From Primorskyibacter flagellatus (GTDB lineage Bacteria > Pseudomonadota > Alphaproteobacteria > Rhodobacterales > Rhodobacteraceae): a stretch of 54,035 nt of DNA. Shown here piece by piece: positions 32,455-40,726 of this stretch. The notes under the pieces were generated by a model. It made no database searches. It was not told the origin of the DNA and saw only the letters and a program-made list of their open reading frames with translations. A program made the translations under genes and the position numbers. The stretch is taken from NCBI RefSeq assembly GCF_900176485.1, contig NZ_FWYD01000023.1, forward strand, positions 1 through 54,035, written 5' to 3'. The stretch's first letter is position 1; each line of letters starts with the position of its first letter.

Positions 32455-33711
32455 GTGAGCATCTTTGCCGATCTGTTAAGCAACATATTCGACCGTCGCT
32501 ACCGCTTTGGTCTCGCGCGGGAGGACGACCGCACCTTGTCAGAGCTGACGGACGATCTTGTCAGCGCCTCGGGCGATGTCACCGGGCAGGCCGTCGCGCG
32601 CCAGATCCTTGACCGTTATGCCAAATGGGACGACGCCGAAAAGCTGGATTTCTTCCGCCATATGGCACTTGGGATGGATCTGGACCCCCAAGCGGTGCGC
32701 GTGGCACTGGATGCCTATGAGGCATCGCCGGGCAAGACCAGCTATCGCGTCTTCATGGCCGCTGCCGAGCCGCCCCGGCAAGAACTTGTCCGCCGCCTGA
32801 ATCAAGTCCCCGGAGCCACACATCTTTTGGTGTCGATGCGGTCCGATCTTCTGCGGCTGGGACGGGAGGACAACGCGCTGATGGCACTGGATCTCGACCT
32901 TCGTCACCTTTTTGCCTCGTGGTTCAATCGCGGCTTTCTGGTGTTGCGGCCGATCAGCTGGGAGAGCCCTGCGCATATTCTGGAAAAGATCATCGCCTAT
33001 GAGGCCGTGCATGCCATCGACAGTTGGAATGAACTGCGCCGCCGTCTGCAACCTGCCGACAGACGATGCTTTGCCTTCTTTCACCCGTCCATGCCGGATG
33101 ATCCGCTGATATTTGTCGAGGTCGCGCTGACCAAGGGCGTGCCCGGCTCTATCCAGACGCTTTTGGCCGAAGGCCGCAGCGCGCTTGCGCCTGAACAGGC
33201 CGACACGGCGGTGTTCTATTCGATCTCCAACTGCCAGTCCGGGCTGGCCGGAATCAGTTTCGGCAATTCACTGATCAAACAGGTGGCTGCGGATCTGTCC
33301 GCGCAGCTGCCGGGACTGAAAACCTTTGTCACGCTGTCACCGATCCCCGGTTTTGTCCGCTGGCTGGGCGATCAGGATCTGCCTGACAGCACTCGGGACG
33401 ACACAACCCTGCGCCAATTGGCGGCCTACTATCTGACCCGCGCCAAACGCGACAACGGCAAGCCGCTGGACCCGGTGGCACGGTTTCATCTTGGCAACGG
33501 CGCGGTGGTACATGCGCTGCATGCCGGGGCGGACACCTCGCCCAAGGGGCGCGCCCAATCTGAGGGCGTCATGGTCAACTACCTTTACGATCTGGCCCGC
33601 GTGTCGCAAAACCACGAGAAATTTGCGTCTGACGGCGTCATTGCCACCTCGCCGGATCTGCGAAGCCTGGCCCAGGCCGGTGAGGCGAGATTGAAGGAAA
33701 CCGCACCATGA
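32455..33711 (+). CDS. Malonyl-CoA decarboxylase
   Basis: Converts malonyl-CoA to acetyl-CoA and CO2. The 418-residue protein starts at GTG 32455 and has the helical N-terminal domain (about 1-150) and the GNAT-like catalytic domain with FFHPSMPDDPLIFVEVALTKG, FYSISNCQSGLAGISFGNSLIK and LSPIPGFVRWL, followed by FHLGNGAVVHALHAGAD with a catalytic His. Overlaps the downstream malonyl-CoA synthetase gene by four bases. The pair makes a malonate-to-acetyl-CoA module. Confidence 0.94.
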   Translation: MSIFADLLSNIFDRRYRFGLAREDDRTLSELTDDLVSASGDVTGQAVARQILDRYAKWDDAEKLDFFRHMALGMDLDPQAVRVALDAYEASPGKTSYRVFMAAAEPPRQELVRRLNQVPGATHLLVSMRSDLLRLGREDNALMALDLDLRHLFASWFNRGFLVLRPISWESPAHILEKIIAYEAVHAIDSWNELRRRLQPADRRCFAFFHPSMPDDPLIFVEVALTKGVPGSIQTLLAEGRSALAPEQADTAVFYSISNCQSGLAGISFGNSLIKQVAADLSAQLPGLKTFVTLSPIPGFVRWLGDQDLPDSTRDDTTLRQLAAYYLTRAKRDNGKPLDPVARFHLGNGAVVHALHAGADTSPKGRAQSEGVMVNYLYDLARVSQNHEKFASDGVIATSPDLRSLAQAGEARLKETAP

Positions 33712-35222
33712 ACCCGCTTTATGATCGTCTTTTCGGGGCTCACGAAGGCAAGTCCACGCCGTTCTTGCTGCTGCCCTCCGGCAAGGTCCTGCACCACGGT
33801 GATTTCCTGAAAATGGCGGCGCAATTCGCGCATGTTTTGACACGCGCAGGTTTGCAGCCCGGTGACAGGCTGGCCGCGCAAGTCGAAAAATCGCCACAGG
33901 GACTGGCGCTTTATGCGGCCTGTGTGCAGGCAGGCGTTGTCTTTTTGCCTCTGAACACCGCCTACACCCACGACGAACTGGAATATTTCGTCGAAAACTC
34001 CGGCGCAAAGCTGATGGTATGCGACGGTGCCACCGAAGAAGATCTGCGCCCGATGGCCGAAAGCTTGGGCGCGCAGTTGATGACGTTGAATGGCGATGGA
34101 ACGGGCAGCCTGCCGGACGCCGCGCAAACGCAGCCTGTGACCTTCCAGACCGCAGAACGCACAGAGAATGATCTGGCCGCTTTACTGTACACGTCCGGCA
34201 CCACCGGGCGATCAAAAGGGGCGATGCTGACTCAGGCCAACCTTCTGTCCAACGCGGAAACGCTGGTGGAGTATTGGCGCTTCACGGCACAGGACGTCCT
34301 GATACACGCGCTGCCGATCTTCCACACGCACGGGCTGTTCGTGGCGACCAATGTGACGCTGCTGGCAGGCGGGGCGATGATCTTTCTGCCGAAATTCGAT
34401 CCCGACACCATTATTGCACGCCTGCCCGAAGCGACGACGATGATGGGGGTGCCAACCTTCTACACCCGGCTGCTGGAGGATACGCGCTTTGACCGTGATC
34501 TTGCCCGGCATATGCGGCTGTTCATATCCGGCTCTGCGCCGCTGCTGGCCGAAACGCATATCCGGTTCGAAGACCGCACCGGCCACCGCATTCTGGAACG
34601 CTACGGGATGACGGAAACGAACATGAGTACCTCTAACCCCTATGAGGGCGACCGCCGGGCGGGCACTGTCGGCGTCCCCCTGCCCGGCGTCGAATTGAAG
34701 GTCACCGATCCCGACACGGACGAGGAACTGCCGCGCGGTGAGGTCGGACAGATCGAGGTGCGCGGTCCCAACGTCTTCAAGGGCTACTGGCAGATGCCCG
34801 AAAAGACCGCCGCTGAATTGCGCGCGGACGGTTTTTTCATCACCGGCGATCTGGGCGTGCAGGATGAAGATGGCTACGTCACCATTGTCGGCCGAAACAA
34901 GGACCTGATCATTTCCGGCGGCTACAACATCTACCCCAAAGAAATTGAGCTTGTGTTGGACGGTCAACCCGGCGTTCTTGAAAGCGCAGTGATCGGCGTT
35001 CCGCACAAGGATTTCGGCGAGACCGCAGTTGCGGCAATCGTGCCCGAGAAAGACCAGACACCAGCCACCGAGCAGCTTCTATCGGCCTGCGTCGAGCAAC
35101 TGGCCCGCTTCAAACACCCACGCAAGATCATCACCGTGGATGCCCTGCCCCGCAACACGATGGGCAAGGTCCAGAAAAACCTGCTGCGCGAGGCCTACAA
35201 GGGTCTTTTCGTCACGGATTGA
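33708..35222 (+). CDS. matB: Malonyl-CoA synthetase
   Basis: An ANL-superfamily ligase (504 residues) that joins malonate to CoA. Motifs in order: AMP-binding P-loop YTSGTTGRSKGAML, YGMTETNMSTSNPY, GDLGVQDEDGYVTIVGRNKDLI, ISGGYNIYPKEIE, and the C-terminal PRNTMGKVQKN with the catalytic Lys. Close coupling to malonyl-CoA decarboxylase (ATGA) supports malonate as substrate. No malonate transporter lies in the window. Confidence 0.93.
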   Translation: MNPLYDRLFGAHEGKSTPFLLLPSGKVLHHGDFLKMAAQFAHVLTRAGLQPGDRLAAQVEKSPQGLALYAACVQAGVVFLPLNTAYTHDELEYFVENSGAKLMVCDGATEEDLRPMAESLGAQLMTLNGDGTGSLPDAAQTQPVTFQTAERTENDLAALLYTSGTTGRSKGAMLTQANLLSNAETLVEYWRFTAQDVLIHALPIFHTHGLFVATNVTLLAGGAMIFLPKFDPDTIIARLPEATTMMGVPTFYTRLLEDTRFDRDLARHMRLFISGSAPLLAETHIRFEDRTGHRILERYGMTETNMSTSNPYEGDRRAGTVGVPLPGVELKVTDPDTDEELPRGEVGQIEVRGPNVFKGYWQMPEKTAAELRADGFFITGDLGVQDEDGYVTIVGRNKDLIISGGYNIYPKEIELVLDGQPGVLESAVIGVPHKDFGETAVAAIVPEKDQTPATEQLLSACVEQLARFKHPRKIITVDALPRNTMGKVQKNLLREAYKGLFVTD

Positions 35223-35288
35223 AAAACTGGCGTTTTCCTGTCGCCAACATTCGTCGCGGTCGAGAAACGGGTCGGGAGTTTGCACATG

Positions 35289-36302
35289 TCAGGCACTGTC
35301 ACGAATGATCAATTGTCCCGAAAACCGGCAAAGATCCGTTGTGTCGGATTCACCTTTCAAAACCTGCACCAACCCTTCGGCCATCGCGGAAATCGGTTGC
35401 CGATAGGTGGTCAGCAAATAATGCGGGCTGGCCGCTTGGGGTACATCGTCAAAGCCGGTCACGGCAATGTCCTGGGGTACTTTCAGGCCCAGCTCATAGC
35501 GGATCGCGTCGACGGCCCCCATCGCCAGCGCATCGTTTTCGCAAACGACGACGTCAGGCCTGGCGTCTGTCGTGCTGTTTCGCATGCGATCCGCGACAGA
35601 TTGGTAGGCCAGCGCCGGATCGTAACTGCCGACGGAAATGAAATCCGGCCTGTCCCCATTGGCCTCATGCCACAGTCTGACAAATGTTTCCTTCCGCATC
35701 AGGTGGGCGGATTGAGTCTGCGGACCGGCCAGAAACAATGGCCGCCGATAACCCTTGCGGATGACGTGGCCAGTGATCTCTGTCATCGCTGACCGGTCAT
35801 CACAGCAGATCGAAATCGTGTTGGGGTTTTCAGAGCTGCGCGCAAACACGATCAGCTTTTTGACACGGCGCGCGCCAAGCGCCGCAGCCAGTTCCTGATC
35901 GTTGAAGTTCACACCGATCAGCACGGCCGCGTCCACTCTGCGCTGGCTGGCATTCATCAAAGCCGCAGAGGCATCGTTTTCGTCCAGAGTGTTCACCAGC
36001 AACGTATCCCAACCATTCTTGCGCAGGATGCGAGTCAGCCGCTCCATCATCACCAGCTTGTGCGGGTTGGCGAAATCATCGACCAGAAGTGCAACAAGGT
36101 TGCTTTTGTCCGACGCGAGGCTCGCCGCCAACAGATCCGGCGCATAGCCAAGCTCTGTCGCGGCTTCGAGAACCTTCTTTCGGGACTTGGCAGAGATCGA
36201 GGCGTCTTTCTTGAACGCCCTGCTTACAGTCCAACGGGACACGCCTGCCAGTTCCGCGACATCGTCGGCAGTGATGCTGTCTTGTGCGACATTTGATGGC
36301 AT
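35289..36302 (-). CDS. LacI family transcriptional regulator
   Basis: A repressor of 337 residues. The N-terminal HTH is ADDVAELAGVSRWTVSRAFKKDASIS followed by the hinge helix ELGYAPDLLAASLA; the rest is a periplasmic-binding-protein-like effector domain with GFDDVPQAASPHYLLTTYRQP. AAGGAGG precedes the ATG at 36302. It is divergent from the inositol operon and shares a 137-bp control region with two LacI-type operators, so it most likely represses that operon until inositol or a catabolite binds. Confidence 0.92.
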   Translation of the reverse strand: MPSNVAQDSITADDVAELAGVSRWTVSRAFKKDASISAKSRKKVLEAATELGYAPDLLAASLASDKSNLVALLVDDFANPHKLVMMERLTRILRKNGWDTLLVNTLDENDASAALMNASQRRVDAAVLIGVNFNDQELAAALGARRVKKLIVFARSSENPNTISICCDDRSAMTEITGHVIRKGYRRPLFLAGPQTQSAHLMRKETFVRLWHEANGDRPDFISVGSYDPALAYQSVADRMRNSTTDARPDVVVCENDALAMGAVDAIRYELGLKVPQDIAVTGFDDVPQAASPHYLLTTYRQPISAMAEGLVQVLKGESDTTDLCRFSGQLIIRDSA

Positions 36303-36358
36303 GTTCCGCGCCTCCTTATTGTCAGGCTAGCTGATTAACCACCCAGCCTCCAGAACAT

Positions 36359-36397
36359 TTGCACCCGCGTGCAGTTTTTTGTTGCACGCGTGTGCAA
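36359..36397. promoter_or_regulatory. Tandem LacI-type operators before the inositol operon
   Basis: TTGCACCCGCGTGCAG (36359-36374) and TTGCACGCGTGTGCAA (36382-36397) are two imperfect palindromes around a central CG, spaced 23 bp centre to centre, about two turns of DNA. They share the TTGCAC...GTGCA half-sites typical of LacI-family sites and lie between the divergent LacI gene and the first inositol gene. Confidence 0.75.
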
Positions 36398-36439
36398 AAA
36401 TTGCCACCATGGCCCGCAACAACAGGATTCGGGGGAAAC

Positions 36440-37438
36440 ATGCTGAATATTGGGCTTCTGGGCGCGGGCCGCATCGGCAACGTACACGCACGGGCCATTT
36501 CGGCACATTCGGGTAGCCGCTTGGTGGCCGTGTCTGATGCGACTGCGGAAAACGCGAACAAGCTGGCAGCGGAATTCGGCGCAAAGGCGCAAAGCTCGGA
36601 TGAAATCATTGCCGATCCCACAATCGACGCGGTCCTGATTGCCACCTCCACGGACACCCATTCGGATCTGATGGAAGCAGCCACCGCCGCCGGAAAGGCC
36701 GTGCTTTGCGAAAAGCCCGTTGATCTAAGTCTGGAACGTGCGCAAGCCTGCCAACGGGCCGTTGCAAAGACCGGCATGCCGGTGATGATCGGCTTCAACC
36801 GCCGGTTCGATCCCAGTTTCGGGGCGCTCAAGGCAGCCTTGGATGCGGGCGAGATCGGCAAGGCCGAGCTTTTGTCGATCACCTCATTCGATCCCGCACC
36901 GCCGCCAGTCAGCTATATCAAAGTGTCGGGCGGGTTGTTCCGGGACATGATGATCCACGATTTCGACATGGCAAATTTCATAATGGGCGACGCACCGGTT
37001 TCGATCAGCGCGGTGGGCAGTTCGGTCGTCGATGCGGCGATCGGCGCGGCTGGGGATGTCGATACAGCCGTGGTCACGCTGAGCTACGCCGATGGCCGGA
37101 TCGCCGTTATCAAGAACTCGCGCCGCGCCGTTTACGGCTACGATCAACGGGTGGAATTACTGGGGTCCGAAGGCTTGCTACAGGCGCAGAATATGCTGGA
37201 AAACACGGTGGTTAAATCGACAAGTTCAGGCGTTACCGGAGCAAAGCCCACCTACTTTTTCCTGGAGCGCTACATGCCCGCCTACATTGCCGAATGGTCG
37301 GCATTTGTCGAGGCGGTCACGACCCGATCCCCCATGCCTGTCACGTTGGATGACGGCGTCACCGCACTGGCGATGGCAGAGGCCGCCACGCGTTCCGCCA
37401 GAACCGGCGCGCCGGTCAACCTGTCAGAATATTGTTGA
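36440..37438 (+). CDS. iolG: Inositol 2-dehydrogenase-like oxidoreductase
   Basis: A Gfo/Idh/MocA-family NAD(P)-dependent dehydrogenase, 332 residues, expected to oxidise myo-inositol to 2-keto-myo-inositol. It has the Rossmann motif GAGRIGNVHARAI, the family EKPVDLSLERA motif with the active Lys, and RDMMIHDFDMANF with the catalytic Asp/His region. GGGGGAA precedes ATG 36440; the frame open to 36359 runs through the operators. It heads the operon of inositol uptake and breakdown genes, which supports iolG over other members of the family. Confidence 0.88.
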   Translation: MLNIGLLGAGRIGNVHARAISAHSGSRLVAVSDATAENANKLAAEFGAKAQSSDEIIADPTIDAVLIATSTDTHSDLMEAATAAGKAVLCEKPVDLSLERAQACQRAVAKTGMPVMIGFNRRFDPSFGALKAALDAGEIGKAELLSITSFDPAPPPVSYIKVSGGLFRDMMIHDFDMANFIMGDAPVSISAVGSSVVDAAIGAAGDVDTAVVTLSYADGRIAVIKNSRRAVYGYDQRVELLGSEGLLQAQNMLENTVVKSTSSGVTGAKPTYFFLERYMPAYIAEWSAFVEAVTTRSPMPVTLDDGVTALAMAEAATRSARTGAPVNLSEYC

Positions 37439-37505
37439 AACCGGTTGCAATGTGGCCGAAGTTCGGGATCAGAAGGAGGTAGATCAGCGTTTCAAGCCAA
37501 ACATA

Positions 37506-37523
37506 ATCCGGCAAAAGCCGGAT
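37506..37523 (+). repeat. Intercistronic stem-loop before the ABC binding protein gene
   Basis: ATCCGGC-AAAA-GCCGGAT is a perfect 7-bp stem with an AAAA loop in the 161-bp gap between iolG and the binding protein gene, followed by another GCCGG. No T-run follows, so it is more likely an RNA processing or stability hairpin, which often raises binding-protein mRNA level. Confidence 0.5.
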
Positions 37524-37599
37524 AAGCCGGGGACTGCTTGCGGGCTTCGGCTTGGGGTCGGGATGGCCCGCATTACCATAACTCATTGGGAGGAAGACA

Positions 37600-38520
37600 A
37601 TGAACACTCTATTGAAAGGCGCACTGGCAGCCAGCGCGATTGCACTGACAACACCGGCATTCGCTCAGGACATCGTTGTGGTGTCACACGGTCAGGCAAA
37701 TGACGCGTTCTGGAATGTCGTCAAAAACGGCGTCGAGCAGGCCGGCAAGGATACCGGCATCAACGTCGATTACCGCGCACCGGAAACCTTTGACATGGTG
37801 GCCATGTCCCAGCTGATCGACGCGGCGGTAAATCAGGAACCTGACGGGCTGATCGTCTCGATCCCCGACGCGGACGCGCTGGGGCCATCGATCGAACGTG
37901 CGGTTGCGGCAGGTATTCCGGTGATCTCGATCAACTCGGGTTCTGACGTCTCCAAAGGACTTGGTGCCCTGCTGCATGTCGGTCAGGATGAATTCGACGC
38001 AGGCAAGGCCGCGGGCGAGAAGCTGGCCGAGATGGGCGGCACAAATGGCATTTGCGTGAACCACGAGGTCGGCAACGTCTCGCTTGACCAACGCTGCGAC
38101 GGGTTCGCCGAAGGTTTTGGCGGTAATGTCACCGTTCTGCCCACCTCCAACGACCCGACTGAAATCGAGTCGAAAGTCAGCGCCGCGCTGGCGTCGGATG
38201 AAAGCGTCGACACCGTGATGGCACTGGGTGCCGGCACTGCGGGCGAGCCATCGGTTGCCGCGGCCAAAGCATCGGGCCGCGACGTCAACGTGGCTTCGTT
38301 CGATCTCTCAGCCAACTTCCTGCAATCCGTGGTGGATGGCGATGCGGCCTTCGCGGTCGACCAGCAGCAGTTTCTGCAAGGCTATCTGTCGGTCAATTTC
38401 ATGGCGCTGAATGCCAAATATGGCCTGATGCCGGGCGGCAACGTGCCATCGGGTCCAAACCTGGTCACGTCCGACAAGGCCGCACAGGTCGTAGAACTGT
38501 CGGCTCAGGGCATTCGTTGA
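37600..38520 (+). CDS. ABC importer substrate-binding protein (inositol/sugar type)
   Basis: A periplasmic binding protein, 306 residues, with signal peptide MNTLLKGALAASAIALTTPA and cleavage after AFA. It belongs to the ribose-type Peripla_BP_4 family: VVSHGQANDAFWNVVKNG, DGLIVSIPDADAL, GIPVISINSGSD, VDQQQFLQGY. GGGAGGAAG lies before the ATG. Genomic context with iolG, C, D, E and B makes myo-inositol the probable ligand. Confidence 0.88.
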   Translation: MNTLLKGALAASAIALTTPAFAQDIVVVSHGQANDAFWNVVKNGVEQAGKDTGINVDYRAPETFDMVAMSQLIDAAVNQEPDGLIVSIPDADALGPSIERAVAAGIPVISINSGSDVSKGLGALLHVGQDEFDAGKAAGEKLAEMGGTNGICVNHEVGNVSLDQRCDGFAEGFGGNVTVLPTSNDPTEIESKVSAALASDESVDTVMALGAGTAGEPSVAAAKASGRDVNVASFDLSANFLQSVVDGDAAFAVDQQQFLQGYLSVNFMALNAKYGLMPGGNVPSGPNLVTSDKAAQVVELSAQGIR

Positions 38521-38591
38521 TCCAAAGCTGACTGAGTAGACCAAAGGGTTCGGCATTTCGATGCCGACCCCGTGGAACCCAAGAGGATCAC

Positions 38592-39698
38592 ATGGAAAAT
38601 TCATCTACCCCACCTGTCGATGAAAGGGTGAAATCCCAGCCCTTTTTCGCAAAACTGATGCAACGGCCAGAGCTGGGCGCGATTGCAGGTGTCATTCTGG
38701 TTGTCATCTTTTTCTCGATCACGGCGGATGGCTCCATGTTCAGCCTGTCGGGTTTCATGAATTTCATGTCTCCGGCCTCTCAACTGGGTATTCTGGCAAT
38801 CGGTGCCGCGCTGTTGATGATTGGCGGTGAATTTGACCTGTCCATCGGATCCATGGTCGCTTTTGCGGGCCTGTTCTTTGCCGTCTGCGTGATAAACTGG
38901 GGCCTGCCACTGGCCGTCGCGATCCCGCTGACATTTGTCTTCGCGGGCTGTGTGGGCGCGATCAACGGAACCATCGTGATCCGGTCCGGACTGCCATCCT
39001 TTATCGTGACGCTGGCGTTTCTGTTCATCCTGCGCGGCCTGTCGCTGGTCGGGCTGAAGGCGGCAACCGGCGGGTCCACCCAGCTGCGCGGCGTGCGTGA
39101 CGCGACCGAGACCGACTGGCTGACGCCGTTCTTCTCGGGCGATGCCTTTCCCGGCCTTTTCGCCTGGCTGGCCGAAAACGGGTGGGTCGAAACCTTCAAG
39201 AACGGTACCCCCAAAGTGCCCGGCATCCCGGTGGAAATCCTGTGGTTCGTGGTGATCACCCTGCTGGCCACCTATGTTCTGCTGCGCACCCCTGCAGGCA
39301 ACTGGATATTCGCAGCAGGCGGTGACACCAATGCGGCTTCCAATTCCGGCGTTCCCGTCACACGGGTCAAGGTGTCACTGTTCATGCTGACGGCCTGTTG
39401 TGCCGCTCTGGTGGCCATCATCACCGTGATCGACGCAGGCTCGACCGATGCCCGCCGCGGGTTTCAGAAAGAGTTTGAAGCCATCATCGCGGCCGTGATC
39501 GGGGGCTGCCTGCTGACCGGCGGCTACGGATCTGCCATCGGGGCCTTTTTCGGGGCAATCATCTTTGGCATGGTGGTGATTGGCCTGACCTACACGGATT
39601 TCGATCAGGATTGGTTCCAGGTTTTCCTTGGTGGCATGTTGCTGATTGCAGTCCTGTTCAACAACGCGATCCGCAAGCGCGTCACGGGGGAGCGTTGA
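38592..39698 (+). CDS. ABC importer permease
   Basis: Integral membrane subunit of the importer, 368 residues, BPD_transp_2/RbsC type with about nine helices. The family marks are [33 protein letters not shown], and [17 protein letters not shown] with [19 protein letters not shown] loop at about 155-210 is longer than in RbsC. It is followed without a gap by the ATPase gene. Confidence 0.92.
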   Translation: MENSSTPPVDERVKSQPFFAKLMQRPELGAIAGVILVVIFFSITADGSMFSLSGFMNFMSPASQLGILAIGAALLMIGGEFDLSIGSMVAFAGLFFAVCVINWGLPLAVAIPLTFVFAGCVGAINGTIVIRSGLPSFIVTLAFLFILRGLSLVGLKAATGGSTQLRGVRDATETDWLTPFFSGDAFPGLFAWLAENGWVETFKNGTPKVPGIPVEILWFVVITLLATYVLLRTPAGNWIFAAGGDTNAASNSGVPVTRVKVSLFMLTACCAALVAIITVIDAGSTDARRGFQKEFEAIIAAVIGGCLLTGGYGSAIGAFFGAIIFGMVVIGLTYTDFDQDWFQVFLGGMLLIAVLFNNAIRKRVTGER

Positions 39699-39699
39699 T

Positions 39700-40518
39700 A
39701 TGACTGATGACAGCACATTCCATCACGGTGACGCCACGAGTGCAGCGCCCATCGTCGAAATGAAGAATATCGAAAAGCATTTCGGCAATATCATCGCCCT
39801 CGCCGGGGTCAGCTTTGATGTCCGCCCCGGTGAATGCCACTGCCTTCTTGGCGATAACGGTGCTGGCAAATCGACCTTCATCAAGACGATGTCGGGCGTT
39901 CACAAGCCCACGAAAGGCGAGATCCTGTTCGAAGGCAAACCGATGAGCTTTTCCACCCCGCGCGATGCGATGGAGGCCGGGATCGCCACGGTGTTTCAGG
40001 ACCTTGCCATGATCCCGCTGATGAGCGTGACCCGGAACTTTTTCATGGGACGCGAACCCACAAAGGGAAAAGGCCTGCTGAAAAGGTTTGATATCGACTA
40101 TGCCAACGAGGTCACGATGACCGAGATGCGCAAGATGGGCATCAACCTGCGCGGTCCCGATCAGGCCGTGGGAACCCTGTCGGGTGGCGAGCGTCAGACC
40201 GTCGCCATCGCCCGAGCGGTGCATTTCGGTGCCAAGGTTCTGATCCTGGACGAGCCGACCTCGGCGCTGGGGGTGCGGCAAACATCGAACGTGCTGGCGA
40301 CCATCGACAAGGTGCGCAACCAGGGTATCGGCGTGGTCTTCATCAGCCACAACGTGCGCCATGCACTGGCGGTGGGGGATCGGTTTACCGTGCTCAACCG
40401 GGGCCAGACACTGGGCACCGCAAAACGTGGCGATATCTCTCCCGAAGAGCTTCAGGATCTGATGGCTGGCGGGCAGGAGATGGCGGCGCTTGAAGGCTCG
40501 CTTGGCGGTACGGTCTGA
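39700..40518 (+). CDS. ABC importer ATP-binding protein
   Basis: Single ABC domain, 272 residues from ATG 39700 (one base after the permease stop). Walker [10 protein letters not shown], signature [14 protein letters not shown], Walker [13 protein letters not shown] and switch His in [10 protein letters not shown] are intact. Ribose-type importers usually use a tandem two-domain ATPase; here one domain exists, so it should work as a homodimer. Confidence 0.93.
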   Translation: MTDDSTFHHGDATSAAPIVEMKNIEKHFGNIIALAGVSFDVRPGECHCLLGDNGAGKSTFIKTMSGVHKPTKGEILFEGKPMSFSTPRDAMEAGIATVFQDLAMIPLMSVTRNFFMGREPTKGKGLLKRFDIDYANEVTMTEMRKMGINLRGPDQAVGTLSGGERQTVAIARAVHFGAKVLILDEPTSALGVRQTSNVLATIDKVRNQGIGVVFISHNVRHALAVGDRFTVLNRGQTLGTAKRGDISPEELQDLMAGGQEMAALEGSLGGTV

Positions 40519-40577
40519 CCTACCACTGACAAGGATGAACCATGCGCCCTCCCGCATCCGGGAACTGGCGCACGGCC

Positions 40578-40608
40578 CGCGAGGGGGCCGTTCTGACAGC
40601 CCCTCGCG
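40578..40608 (+). repeat. GC-rich hairpin between ABC genes and iolC
   Basis: CGCGAGGGG (40578-40586) and CCCCTCGCG (40600-40608) form a perfect 9-bp stem with a 13-base loop, in the 208-bp gap before iolC. There is no T-run. It may be an attenuating or transcript-protecting hairpin dividing transport from enzyme genes. Confidence 0.5.
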
Positions 40609-40726
40609 AAGCGGTTCGCTCCGTTTCAAGACACCGCTCGGCTGATGCGTCTGTATCCGGGTCGGGCAATTGAGTTTCCGCGCTTGGGCGCTTGAATGCG
40701 CTTGACCGTTTCGAAAGGCAAAAACT

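Noticed and set aside
32455-35222. Malonate genes as part of the inositol operon
   Set aside because: They lie on the other side of the divergent LacI regulator with their own spacing. Inositol breakdown ends in malonate semialdehyde processed by IolA, not in free malonate, so co-regulation is not supported.
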